From Zopfochytrium polystomum (Eukaryota; Chytridiomycota; Chytridiomycetes; Chytridiales; Chytridiaceae), in contig JAIVFJ010000546.1 of assembly GCA_025765615.1 (NCBI GenBank), positions 1 through 26,117 of the forward strand: DNA of 26,117 nt. Reading direction: 5' to 3'. The position numbers and the translations under genes were made by a program. Below, one piece after another: positions 16,669 to 26,117 of this stretch (position 1 is its first letter; every line of letters starts with the position of its first letter). The notes beneath the pieces were generated by a model. That model ran no database searches. It saw only the letters and a program-made list of their open reading frames with translations, and had not been told where the DNA came from.

Positions 16669-18336
16669 ATGCCCTCCTCCCTCGCCGGCGCCGCAGCCGT
16701 CCTCGTCGTCGTCGTCGTCGCGATCGTCGCCCTCTCCGCCGAGTCGCCCGCCGCACGCGCCCGCGCTCAACGCGTCAACCCCGTCAGCGGCTCCGTCGCG
16801 CTGGCGGTCACAAACTTTCCCTCCTCGGGCGAGTTCTGCGTCGGCGACTCCATCGCCTACGCTATCACCCTCGACGACGTCCCCTCCGCCGACCCCCCAA
16901 CCAGACCGACATCACCTACCTCCTCCTCGAGATCCGCGGCCCCCGCAGGACCCGTCGGTCGATCCCACCGGCTCTTTTCTGGTGGCATCGCTGCCTCGAT
17001 CGTCGCCCAGAGGCCGCTCACCGCGATTCAGAGCTCCGGCACCTACGTTGTGCCAAGCACGTTCAAAGGGTTCGTCCGCCTCGCTCTGCACGTCGTTCTG
17101 TCGTACGAGAGCAGTCGCGGCGCGAGCGCCAATTTTCAGAACGGGGCTTGGTCCACTCCGTCCTTTAACATTTCGTCGGCGTCCACCTGCAGCCGCAGTG
17201 CGTCCTCATCCTCGGCTTCCCCCACCGTCTCCGCATCGTCTCAGACAGGCAACTCAGTTTCCACAACAACGACCGACAGACCCTTCAGTGCAACGTCTGC
17301 ACCTCCAGCAAGCTCAAGCTCCACCACCAGCGACTCCTCGTCGTCGCTGGCGAGCATCGTGCCCGTCGCAGCAGCATCATCCGGCCTATCCACCGGTGCG
17401 ATCGCGGTAATAGCAGCAGCGGGCGTTGCTCTTCTTCTCTGCGTCGTTGCCGCGCTCCTTCTGCCATCTACCGAAAGCGGAGGCGGCAGAAGCGTTCAGA
17501 CACGACCACAGCGCCGTCGGCGCCTCCGAGATACTCGTCTTCCGGCAACGACGTAGATCGCTCGGAAACCGTATCGCCATCAGTGCAGATATCTCGTCCG
17601 TCCATGACACACACGGATTTGTCCAGCACCACGCTGGATGAGCTGGGATCAGGAATCAGTAGCTCGGATCCACCTCACGAGCCGCAAAAACAGTCTCTCT
17701 TCACCATGGCTCAGGGACCTGGCGTTCCGAGCATGGCATGGCGATCGAGTCAGGTAATGACCTTTGTTTTTTTTCTGGACCAAAAGATATTGAAATCGAC
17801 ATTCCTCTCCTCACTAACCGAACCCCCAAAAGCAAATCGAATATATGATACCCCTGTCCCGCGCATCGAATTCCTCTACGGCCGACTCTCCAGCACCCTC
17901 AACGGAACCCACCGAATCCACCCAACCCACCCTCTTTACCGGAGTCCTACAAGTGGTCACCTCTCTCGAAGCCGCCGTCGACAAGCCCCACAAACCCTCA
18001 CCCTCACCGGACCCCACCAAAAAGCCCCTGCTCGCCCTCCGCAGCTGGACCGTGCAGCAGGTCGCCGACGCGCTGGAGGCCGAAGGCGTCGCGGAGTCGA
18101 TCGTTGGGCAGTTTGTCAGCGGCGGGGTCGACGGCGCGCGGCTGGAGACGGTCGACAGCGGGTTTTTGCTGCGCGAGTTTGGCGTCGCGACGGCGGGGAT
18201 GCGGGCGAGGGTGATGGGGGCGGTGAGGAGGGTCAGAGGCGAGGAGGAACCGGGGGTTGGAGTGGAGGACGGGCCGACCGGCGGGGCGGGGGCGGAGGTC
18301 GCGTCGCCGCCGCCGTATTTGGCGATGGATACGTGA
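16669..18336 (+). CDS. Receptor-like single-pass protein with cytosolic SAM domain and C-terminal PPPY (copy 1)
   Basis: ATG 16669 (MPSSLAGAAAVLVVVVVAIV: signal peptide). Ectodomain: VSGSVALAVTNFPSSGEFCV, GDSIAYAITLDDVPSADP, NQTDITYLLLEIRGP, DPSVDPTG, STFKGFVRLALHVVLSYESS, FQNGAW. Then a long Ser/Thr stalk (about 17170-17370), TM near 17395-17460 (TGAIAVIAAAGVALLLCVVA), a basic stop-transfer (IYRKRRRQKRS) and APPRY close to the membrane. Intron 17754-17832. The last exon ends with a SAM domain (SWTVQQVADALEAEGVAESI, DGARLETVDSGFLLREFGVA, about 18042-18240) and SPPPYLAMDT. Four single-base losses (about 16895, 16946, 16975, 17455) must be restored; exon 1 then has 1089 nt and joins exon 2 in phase for 530 residues. 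SAM domains self-associate; PPxY binds WW domains. Ligand unknown. Confidence 0.75.
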
Positions 18337-19049
18337 TGGTGGTTTGGGAGGTTGAGGTTCACCGGCTTGTTCCATTTTGAACCGCATTAGAAGAGCTGTT
18401 GTACATTTAGACCTAATTTTGAAAGTCCAAGTGCCGTTGAAAGAATGTCATGGGAGTGCTGTCTGTTTAAGGATCTCTTCTGAATACGAAACAACTGTAA
18501 ATATCTCCATTTGATAACTCTTCACACTTGGCCAGGTTTGAAGAGCCTTGATGATGATATCGCTTGCTGTATCAGGGGAGTATCCTTGTGGAATGAAAAG
18601 TAAAAGCTGAAAAGTAACGTGCGCTCACGTCCCGTGAGCCCACTTGATTGGCAATCACACCGACGAGCTTTTATGTTTCAACACGTTCGTGAAATCAATC
18701 GTTGTGAAAAAGATGAATTGAGGTCATTTGCTTTGTGTGGTGTGAGAAAGGGTTCTTACGTAATCTAAGTGTGCTTAATGGAAAAGAGGTCCAACGTGCA
18801 AAAAAGAAGATGGAAAGCCTTGATGGCAGGAAATGGGAAATGAAGAGGTTCGAACCGAAAAAGGGAATGCCCAAGAATGCAGTTGCAAGTATGCAGAATG
18901 CTAGACGTGCTCTCAAAAAAAAAACAACAATGTGGTGCCAGAAAAACAAGCGGTCCTGCCGCGAAAGGCCAATTAGTTCTGAACGAAAAAAAAAACGGGA
19001 AATGCATCGCGTGGGCCTCGGTGAAAAGTTATTGCTCTCCCATCTGCCT
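18337..19049. other. Intergenic region between convergent receptor-like and laccase-like genes
   Basis: No gene, RNA gene or mobile element seen in 713 bp. Both flanking genes end here, so it should hold two terminators; A-rich runs near 18916-18925 and 18987-18995 could serve. The remaining open frames are short and A- or T-biased. Confidence 0.5.
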
Positions 19050-20874
19050 TCAAATCCCCGAATCGTCCATCTCGACGTCGTTTGAACTCGTGTACGCCTT
19101 CCACGCCTCGCACGTCTCCCGCCACCCGTCGTCCACCGCGTCGTTCCCGCGAATCTCGTCGTGCCGCTCGACAAACTGCAGCGATAGCCCCTCACTGGCG
19201 TGGAAAGCAATGTGACAGTGCATCAACCACGTCCCGGGGTTATCCAGCGGGAACGCGACGGCGATGTGGCCCTTGGAGGGGAGCACCACGACGTCGCGGC
19301 GCGGAAGGTTCATGGTGGTGAAATCGGAAAAATTCCCCGTAAAGTTGCCCGGGCCGCGTGAGAGGACGAACCAGTCGTGTCCGTGGATGTGGAGCGGGTG
19401 GTTCGCGATCAGCGACGACTGGATCTGGAAGAACGCCCAGTCCGCCGCGGTCCCGTTCAGCGCGACGACGTTGAACGAGGACGGGTACGACGCGTTCTGC
19501 GCCTCGACCATGCCAAGCGACGGGTTCCCCCAGTCAAGGACCTGCGTGACGCCGTTGATGAACCACGTCTTTGCAAACGTCAGCTGCATCACGCGGTCGT
19601 CCGACGGCCGGCTCGCCGCGATCGTCTTGCTCACGTACGGCGTCAGCGACATCGTCAGGTCGCCGCACCCGCCCGTGCTGTTGTACCCGGTGGTCGTCGG
19701 CTCGGCCTCGGGATCCTCGGCCGTGGAGTACCGCAGGATGCCGCGGATGCCGTCCGGGTTCTTGTTGTTGGTGCACGGCATCTGCGGCACCGCGCGGATC
19801 CAGTAGTTTGTCGCTGCCTGGTCCGCAGTGAAGACGATGTCGTAGCGCTGCGCGAGGGCGACGTCGATGACAGTCGCTTGGTACGGGTGGACGGGGACGA
19901 GGTCGTTGGCGATGACATAAAAGGTGTGGTTGTCAATGGAGAACTTCATGTGGGCAAGGTGCCGGTGTTGATGATGCGGAGGCGGTACGTCTTGCCTGGC
20001 TCGACGGTGGTGGAGAAGTACTCGCCGCTGCCGTTGAACTTGTTCTTGCCGTTCAGCAAGCCGTTGTCGCCTGGCGGCGGCGGGACGGTGGTACCCGTCC
20101 AGAGGTAAAAGGCGCTCTGGTGGTACCAGTCTTGGATGGAAAGCGGGCCGAGATCGACGTCATAGTTTGCGGTGGCCGGGCCGTTGATGACGATTTGGCC
20201 CGTGCAGCCGAGGCCGTATTGCAAAGAAAAGTGGCTGTGATACCAAGATGTGCCTGCCGGGTGGGGGAGTGGAGGTGGTGGACATTGAGGAAAAGTCTGC
20301 TTTGCGAGCGAATCTCACCATACTGCGCGCTGCCCTCCAACGATATTTGAATGTGTGGCCAGGAGGGATCGCGCACTGAGTGACTCCGGGAACGCCATCG
20401 CTCGCGACAGTGCCGAGCTGCCGCAAGCCGTGCCTGCCAATCAACAAATTGGAATCGTTTCAAAACAACAGATCAAACGCAAGCACCACCAACCAGTGAA
20501 TTGAAGTCCCGTTATTTTGAAGGTTGTTCGTAACGTAAATCTCGACCCAATCGCCCCAGTCGGCTGATGAGAGGCCCAGGGATGGAGTCGTTGAATGCAA
20601 ACACGTTGACGGGCACACCGTCGGGGGCCATGGTGAGGTTGTTGAGCGAGAGGTAGTACGTCCGGGTGACGCCGGTGTCGGGGACGGTTTCGTAATAGTC
20701 TGTGGAGATGTTGTATTCGCCCCAGCAGTTGCGAGAGTCGGGGGAGTGCTCGCAGCACGAGGCGAGAGCGGGCTGAAAGAGGATGGGTGCCATGATGGCC
20801 GCGGCACCGGCCACAGCTAGGAGCGCCGTCTTCGCCGTGACGCGGTCGGGCCGAGATGAGGGTACACCAGCCAT
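19050..20874 (-). CDS. Laccase-like multicopper oxidase
   Basis: ATG at 20874; hydrophobic N-terminus (TALLAVAGAAAIMAPILFQPALA), a signal peptide or signal anchor. Introns 20434-20493 and 20254-20318. All four copper motifs are present: IHW|HG across the first intron, WYHSH after the second, HPLHIHGHDWF near 19380 and HCHIAFHASEGL near 19200. The Leu in HASEGL sits at the T1 axial position, as in many fungal laccases of medium to high potential. Other family marks: FNDSIPGPLIS, ADWGDWVEIYVTNNLQNNGT, INTGTLP and MKFSIDNHTFYVIANDLVPV. Three one-base losses need correcting (about 20572, 20345 and 19952). Enzymes of this family oxidise phenols or metals with reduction of O2 to water. Probably secreted or on the outer membrane face; substrate not decidable. 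Confidence 0.9.
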
Positions 20875-21694
20875 GACGGGAAAAGGAATCGGTCAGAGAA
20901 AAGTAGAGTCGGGAAGGTGTTTGAAGTTTGGCTTGCTTTTTGTCTCAGCTCTTTATCCAAATTGAGGCGGGCGAAGAACACAGAAGGCGTGTTGCTTTCC
21001 CTGCTCAGTTCGGGAGTTCATGCGCACGCCCCGCCGGCAGCCGCCGGCTTGGGTGATTTTCTATTGCGGCTAGCATGGAACGAACAAACACAGGGCCGAT
21101 TGCGGCGGGTAATCTTCCGCGTGCGCGCGTGTTGGTTGTGCTCCGGTCAGACAAATTTGGCCACACAACTGCGCCGACACCTTACGGCCTGCGGCCTGAA
21201 GCCACTTCTTTGCTCAGCCTTGCTTGGCCGCAGCACAATCCGGCACGGCTTTTCCGAACGGTCCGCGAACGCACTCTCACCGATGACTCTGGCCGCAACA
21301 CAAAGCGCTCGACGCTTCCTCGCCGGATGCTTTTGGCTCTCTTTAGGTTACATCGAGTGGATTGAAGACCGTCAACGGAGGTCAAATTGCTTTGCTTAAG
21401 TCCCCGTCTGGAAAAAATTTGTCGACCAGGCGATTGTAAACAGACCATGCTGCGGCCCTTACTTTACTACTCGCTTTTGGGGCCCACGAGGGCGCCGTTT
21501 TTTTTTATTTTAATGTGTAGCAACGCTTTAGAGCTCCCTGCGGTGGTGGAAAAAAGGAACGGCACTTTTTTGCGCAGCTCTTTTACGCTGTTTGCCCTAT
21601 TTTTTGTTTTCTTGGCGTTGTGTCTGTCGACATAAGGACTTTGTCTGTCGATCGTTTGTGGACTGCGGTGACAACCGATTACAAGTAACTCGTC
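20875..21694. other. Intergenic region, divergent promoters of laccase-like and lectin-like genes
   Basis: 820 bp between the start codons of the laccase-like gene (minus) and the ricin-B-like gene (plus). No protein family could be recognised in any frame. T-rich stretches at 21499-21509 and 21600-21612 are close to the plus-strand gene and may belong to its promoter. Confidence 0.5.
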
Positions 21695-22937
21695 ATGCTT
21701 GAAGGTGGCGGGGACGGCAGGAAGAGTGACCACGGCGAGGACGACGAGCGCCTTCTTTGGCTGTCCCCCACACTGCCGCCGGCGCCGCTGCCGCCGCTGT
21801 CTGGCCTGGCGGCATGGGCGGCGATGGACGAGGACTGCCGGGCCTGCCCGCATCTGGGCCGTCCTCTGGGCAAGCCATCCGCGAAACCACGGCACCGGAT
21901 CGGGAAGGGAAGCCGGGCATCCTTTTCCGGAGATCATCGAGGCCTCCTCCTGGTGAGAGTAGCACCGTTGGCGACAATGACATCGCCAGCGAGCAGGTTC
22001 CACCGTACGCATCGCAGTACGCAGGCCCGACGACGCATCAGAATTTAAGTGGATCACGTCCTCCGAGCGGAGGGTTCTACTCTCCCAATACGACCGCAAG
22101 GCAGACACAATCCGATGTGCCTCCTCCGAGCAGCACACTAGCATTTTCGTACCCACCCCACTCGTCGAGTTCAAGGCGCAGTTGAGTAGATCTGCTGATA
22201 ATACTGTTCAACTCGACATTCGAAGGCTTAAACAAAACCAACCAAATCCAGACGTTCTGATCACCCTGACCATCATCGCCGTTGTCGTTGTTGCTGCCGC
22301 CGCCGTTGTCGCAGGCGTCCTCATCGCAAACTCGAAGAAGGCTTCCACCGACACCGTCGTGTCAACCATCACAACTTCCTCGACTGCTTCCTCGAGCATC
22401 ATCGTCTCCAGTGGGCCGTCTGTCACTTCACCCACAACATCCGCCTCCACAGCCCCGACCAGCTCGAGCAGCGGCGGCGCGAGCACCAGCACTTCTGTTC
22501 CCAGCCGATTCCAGATCAACCTGAGCGGAACGCGGTCCTGCGTCGACGGTGATCCGTTGGCCCTGCTGGCCAACTGCGAGCCAACACCAGCCTCCAGTAG
22601 CACGCAGGTTTTTGTGCTGACAGCCGCGTCGGGTTGGAAGCAGTACCACACGGGCCATTGCATGTCTTTTTTGGAGCGCAAGTACGTTGAGAGATACACT
22701 GTCGGAAGTGTTTGGAGGAAGAAACCCGGCTTACGTATTGGTCACTGTTCCCTCAACACATATTCCTCATTTCATCGGTTACCCTAGGTTCAGTTCGACA
22801 CTTGCAACAATGGCACGTTCCAGCAGATCACGTACGACGGCTCAACTGTCCGCAGCTCAGGCCTGTGTCTCAACTCGACTCTTGGCTCCGAAGGCGTCTG
22901 CGCCGCTTTCAACCTTGTGACGGTGGTGTCGTCCTGA
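21695..22937 (+). CDS. Type II membrane protein with Ser/Thr stalk and ricin-B-like (beta-trefoil) ectodomain
   Basis: The N-terminal cytosolic part is Gly/Pro/Ser-rich (RRSSRPPPGESSTV, EQVPPYASQY, RPPSGGFYSP; frame of 21757-22185). A one-base shift near 22170 leads to LDIRRLKQNQPNPDVLITLT and a TM (TIIAVVVVAAAAVVAGVLIA, about 22260-22330). A Ser/Thr-rich stalk follows, then SGTRSCVDGDPLALLANCEP, TQVFVLTAASGWKQYHTGHC. Intron 22682-22787, then VQFDTCNNGTFQQITYDGST, SSGLCLNSTLGSEGVCAAFN, stop 22935-22937. Cys pairs with G-x-C-L/M and Q-F/Q-Q turns are typical of ricin-B/beta-trefoil carbohydrate-binding domains. Restoring one T in the T run at 22667-22672 puts the intron in phase 0. The start is uncertain (21695 or 21814). 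Likely a surface lectin-like protein; sugar specificity unknown. Confidence 0.6.
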
Positions 22938-24043
22938 TCGCTAACGCAGTCTCCCCCAAATACTTTGACCGTTTACCCGTGTCCCCATTACCTCAACCGA
23001 TACCTGCCAATGCCTTCATACACTCAAAACCATTTTTCCATCGATTATTTCTTCGTTTGTTTCAAAAAAATTTGGCTTTTGCTGCTTCAACTCCCCATTC
23101 GACAACTTATCCCTCCTTGCTGGTTTGCTGCCAGGTCTGCCTTTTCCAGCTACGCGCAACGTGCGCGCACATGCGCGTCATACTTACTCAAACAGAAACA
23201 CCGCCTCGCGCCCGTTGAAATTCCTTCCCTGTAGTTAAAATGGGAGGGCACACTCTCTCTTGCTACTGGAGTTTTCAGTGTATGGCGTCGCACGGCCCCG
23301 CCTGTGTGTGTGTGTGTGTGTGTGTGGGCCTGTGTCCGAATTTCACCACCTGCAGAAGCGCCCTCAACTCATATTGGCTTTCAACTTTATTGGCCGAGAC
23401 TGACCTCACCGATCCGACAGGAAAACAAACTTAATGTTCCAAGCGCTAACGCGCTTTGCCCCCAGCCTCAGACTCAGCCAGCTAATGACGGAGGCTGTGC
23501 TTTTCTCAATACGCATCTTCAATTGTATTAATCACCGTCACAAGCTCGAGGAGTCGAGTTGTCTCGCTCTCTATTATGCTATTCTTCTCTGATCTCCACC
23601 ATTATCAATATCGCCTGATTCCTTAAATCTCCTTCGTTTATCCAGCAACGGCTGAGGCAGTGCCAAGCTCAATTGGCCGAGGATGAGGACGGTCACTGAT
23701 TTGACAAAAAAGTCAACGATCTCCAAACATGTTCATCGTCCCAAGGACCACGAGCGTATGCACCTTGCCTTGCCTTGAGGGCAGGCATGGCCGATGGTAC
23801 TCTGGTTGAAGAAGCAGCCTGTGCTTTCTCTCTTGAGAATGAGAGGAGCAGTCGAAACGTGATTGTCCGTTCACACTTTCTTATTTTTAATCATCTCGTG
23901 GGGCTTGCTGCCTGTCTTCTTGAGGGCCCCGACAAGCGAAGACAGGCAACAACCCAAAAAACGAAAACCGATGAAAACAACACAAAAAAAAAAAAAAAAA
24001 AGAAAAGCAGCAAAAATCTTCAAAGCGCAGCCACCCAACAAAC
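22938..24043. other. Intergenic region upstream of the second SAM-tailed receptor
   Basis: 1.1 kb with no recognisable gene. It contains a (TG)12 microsatellite at 23303-23326 and an 18-nt A run at 23984-24001 about 40 bp before the ATG at 24044. Small open frames here show no family features. Confidence 0.5.
23303..23326 (+). repeat. (TG)12 dinucleotide microsatellite
   Basis: Twelve uninterrupted TG units in the intergenic region between the lectin-like gene and the second receptor-like gene; alternating purine-pyrimidine sequence prone to length change. Confidence 0.95.
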
Positions 24044-25946
24044 ATGCACGCCGCAGCCGCCTCCGTCACCGCAGCAGCAGCCGTTGCAGCGACCTTCTCC
24101 TTCTCCCCATCTTCCCGCCGCGCCGTCCCTGTCCCTGGTTTCCGCCGCACCCACACCCATGCCACGACCCTCGACCTCGTCTTCCTCTCCTCGGCCTCCG
24201 CTCTCTCCGCGTTGCTGCCCGTCCTCACCCTCGCCCTGCTCCCGGCCTTCGCCACCGCCCAAACCCCCGTCGACTGGACGCCCGTCTCGGGAACCGTCGC
24301 CGTCAGGCTCACAAACCTGCCCTCCTCGGTGCGTTCTGCGTCGGAGACTCGGTCGACTACGCAATCGACTTCAACAGCGTCCCCGCGAGCAACCCGCAGA
24401 ACCAGACAGACCTGACCTACGCGTACATGTTCCTGGTTGGCCCTCGCCAAGACCCCGTCGTAGACCCCAACGGCCTTTCAACCAGCAACAGTGGTTTCAT
24501 ATACACCATAGTTCAATCCCGGCCAATCACGACCGTCCAAAATCCCGGCTCCTTTGTAGTTGACCCCATGATGCGAGGATTTGTTAGCCTTAAACCCCAA
24601 ATTGTCCTGGCGTATGAAAGCACTTTGGGCGTGTCATCCAAGTTCCAAAACGGCGCATGGGGACAGGAGTTCTTCAACGTCTCCTTGGTCTGCAACAAGA
24701 CGTCCCCATCGCCCAGTTCCTCTGGGTTCATGTCGTTCTCGCAATCGGCATCTCCTGCAACCTCTACGCCGCCCACAGCGACGTTCTCTCAATCAACTTC
24801 TGGACCTACCGTCGGACCGACGACGGGTCCGACTGGAGCGACTGGACCGACGGAACCGACGAATCCCGCAGCTTCAACGACTGCCACGAGAAGCTCGAGC
24901 AACCCCCCCACCTCGAGTAGCGAAACGTCGTTACCCAACGGCTCAGCCACGCCGTCACCGACTTCGGAGCTGTCATTGGCGGCATCCTCCGGCCTGTCCG
25001 TCGGAGCTATCGTCGCGCAATAGCCGCTCTTTGCGGCGCACTCATCCCCCTCCTTCTCGCCGTACTCATATTCTTTGCCATCCGCAGACGTCGACAGCAG
25101 AAACAGTCCACGCTGGAGAACCCGCCCGCTACGCTTTCTGGGAACATTCCCCCAGGCGGCGCAGGCAGTGGCTCTCCCGCTTTAACTCGACTGATGTCGG
25201 ATGTCCGAGCGTCGCACCACTCGAGGTCGGAGTCGGATACGTCGGCGCCGACCCTGAACGACGGCCACAGTTCGTTCGAGGTTGAGGTCCCAAGCACCGC
25301 TCCGAAGGAGTCCACGTTCATTGTAGTCACCAATTCCGGCGCTCCGCAAATGTCGTGGAGAGAGCCAGGTAACCGTCAACACTACATTTTCTCCCTCCTC
25401 GTGGTATTATCTGACAATTCCACTACAGCAGGTCGAGTACCTGATCCCCGTCTCCCGAACGCCCATCCCTCCCTCACCCGAAGACCCGGCGATCCCAACA
25501 CCCGCACCAAGCGAACCCAGCCTCTTCACGGGCGTCCACGACGTCGTCTCCGCGCTGGAAGCCACAAACAGCGGCAGCGCGACGACGCCAGCAAATCGCC
25601 AAAGCACCAGCAGCACCAGGTCGGCCCGCCAGCCAAAAAGGACCACGTCAGCCGCTGGTCGGCGCACGAAGTCGCCACGGCGCTGCAAGCGGAGGGCGTC
25701 GCGTCCTCGATCGCGGACGTCTTTGAGCGCGAAGGGATCGACGGCGCGCGCCTCGCGGAGGTCGACAGCGCGTTCTTGTCGCGCGAGGTCGGGATCGCGA
25801 CCGCGGGGGCGAGGGCGAGAGTTTTGCTGGCGGTGCGGAGGATCCGCGGAGAGGAGGTGCCGGAGGAGACGGAGGGGCGGCCGGCCCGCCGCGGTCGGGC
25901 GGGAGATGCCCCGACGCCGCCGCCGTATAAGTCGCTTGAGCGTTGA
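24044..25946 (+). CDS. Receptor-like single-pass protein with cytosolic SAM domain and C-terminal PPPY (copy 2)
   Basis: ATG 24044; long N-terminus ending in a hydrophobic stretch (SALLPVLTLALLPAFATAQ) likely used as signal peptide. Ectodomain: WTPVSGTVAVRLTNLPSS, then after a lost G (about 24331) GAFCVGDSVDYAIDFNSVPA, NPQNQTDLTYAYMFLVGPRQ, DPVVDPNG, RGFVSLKPQIVLAYESTLGV, KFQNGAW. The stalk (about 24700-24990) includes collagen-like GPT units. The frame loses one base at about 25017, then TM (IAALCGALIPLLLAVLIFFA) and RRRRQQKQ. Intron from 25369 to 25428 or 25431. Exon 2: VEYLIPVSRTP, SLFTGVHDVVSALEATNSGS, a lost A near 25637, then SAM (SRWSAHEVATALQAEGVASS, DGARLAEVDSAFLSREVGIA, about 25653-25851) and TPPPYKSLER. 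Exon 1 and exon 2 phases still differ by one, so another indel sits next to the splice site. About two thirds of SAM residues match copy 1. Confidence 0.75.
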
Positions 25947-26117
25947 GCGAGTGTACAAGGACCGTTTGTTGTGTGTGTATTTGGATTGGTGGGACGGCCC
26001 ATTGTATATTGCTGTATTGCCGGTCGCCCCGAACCCACTTGATGCCTCATGGGCCAACGTATTATTGAGCCCTCATTCTCTCCGATGCATAGCGTCTAAT
26101 TTTCCGTTTGCTCCCCT

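Noticed and set aside
16493..17410. A 305-codon Pro/Ser/Arg-rich frame over receptor copy 1
   Set aside because: Only a short middle section (DPSVDPTG) is real coding, reached through a one-base loss; the rest is a shadow of the GC-rich receptor gene.
18847..18856. GGTTCGAACC, like a tRNA T-arm
   Set aside because: It is a ten-base palindrome without matching anticodon arm, D-arm or acceptor stem nearby.
18695..19210. A 171-codon minus-strand frame next to the laccase
   Set aside because: Phe/Arg-rich, overlaps the laccase 3' end in another frame and shows no family features.
21467..22174. A 235-codon minus-strand frame with a signal-peptide-like stretch (KKALVVLAVVTLPAVPA)
   Set aside because: It overlaps the lectin-like gene antisense, continues into low-complexity sequence and has no recognisable domain after the hydrophobic stretch.
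1..26117. CRISPR arrays, transposons, viral or toxin genes
   Set aside because: No regularly spaced repeats, terminal inverted repeats, transposase, reverse transcriptase or viral proteins were seen; repeats are limited to microsatellites, homopolymers and gene duplicates. The ricin-B-like domain is a carbohydrate-binding module only; no catalytic toxin chain is present.

Overview
This window is eukaryotic. Its genes carry short GT-AG introns (about 48-125 bp), several containing CTAAT- or TTAAC-like branch points, and most are densely packed in head-to-head or tail-to-tail pairs. The gene content fits a zoosporic, early-diverging fungus, probably a chytrid. The evidence is a laccase-type multicopper oxidase, GPI-type surface proteins, a SIN1/AVO1-type TORC2 subunit and a FANK1-like protein, a family known mainly from organisms with flagella. 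The taxonomic call is an inference.

Layout. 1-407: partial SH3-like C-terminus cut by the left edge. 461-714 (-): unknown fragment. 1014-1606 and 1702-2346 (-): two tandem paralogous membrane proteins ending in a PPxY motif. 2363-6605 (+): five tandem paralogs of a small secreted eight-cysteine, GPI-type protein; the second and third are intact, the others are broken by single-base frame changes. 6855-7061 (-): small acidic protein. 7225-7803 (-) BOLA3-like and 7885-10204 (+) RMI1-like share an 81-bp divergent promoter. 10284-11923 (+): histidine phosphatase (TIGAR/phosphoglycerate-mutase clan). 12011-13295 (-): FANK1-like FN3 + ankyrin protein, divergent from a DinB-like putative metalloprotein at 13473-14159 (+). 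14483-15225 (+): GPI-type ectodomain protein. 15452-16483 (+): short SIN1-like protein. 16669-18336 (+): receptor-like protein with the same ectodomain, a transmembrane segment and a cytosolic SAM domain. 19050-20874 (-): laccase-like multicopper oxidase. 21695-22937 (+): type II membrane protein with a ricin-B-like ectodomain. 24044-25946 (+): second SAM-tailed receptor-like protein.

The most unusual content is the cell-surface set. One ectodomain family occurs in three copies: two are single-pass proteins ending in a cytosolic SAM domain plus a C-terminal PPPY, and one is GPI-anchored with no cytosolic part. Four membrane proteins here, from two unrelated families, end in a PPxY (WW-domain-binding) motif. 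Together with the eight-cysteine array, the lectin-like protein and the laccase, the window looks like a surface/sensing island set among housekeeping genes (BOLA3, RMI1, SIN1, histidine phosphatase).

A caution on the sequence: almost every multi-exon gene needs one or more single-base corrections, often in homopolymers and including conserved housekeeping genes. I read most frame breaks as uncorrected sequencing indels rather than pseudogenization. Where the correction can be checked, total lengths return to a multiple of three, and one array copy returns to exactly the 202 codons of its intact neighbours.
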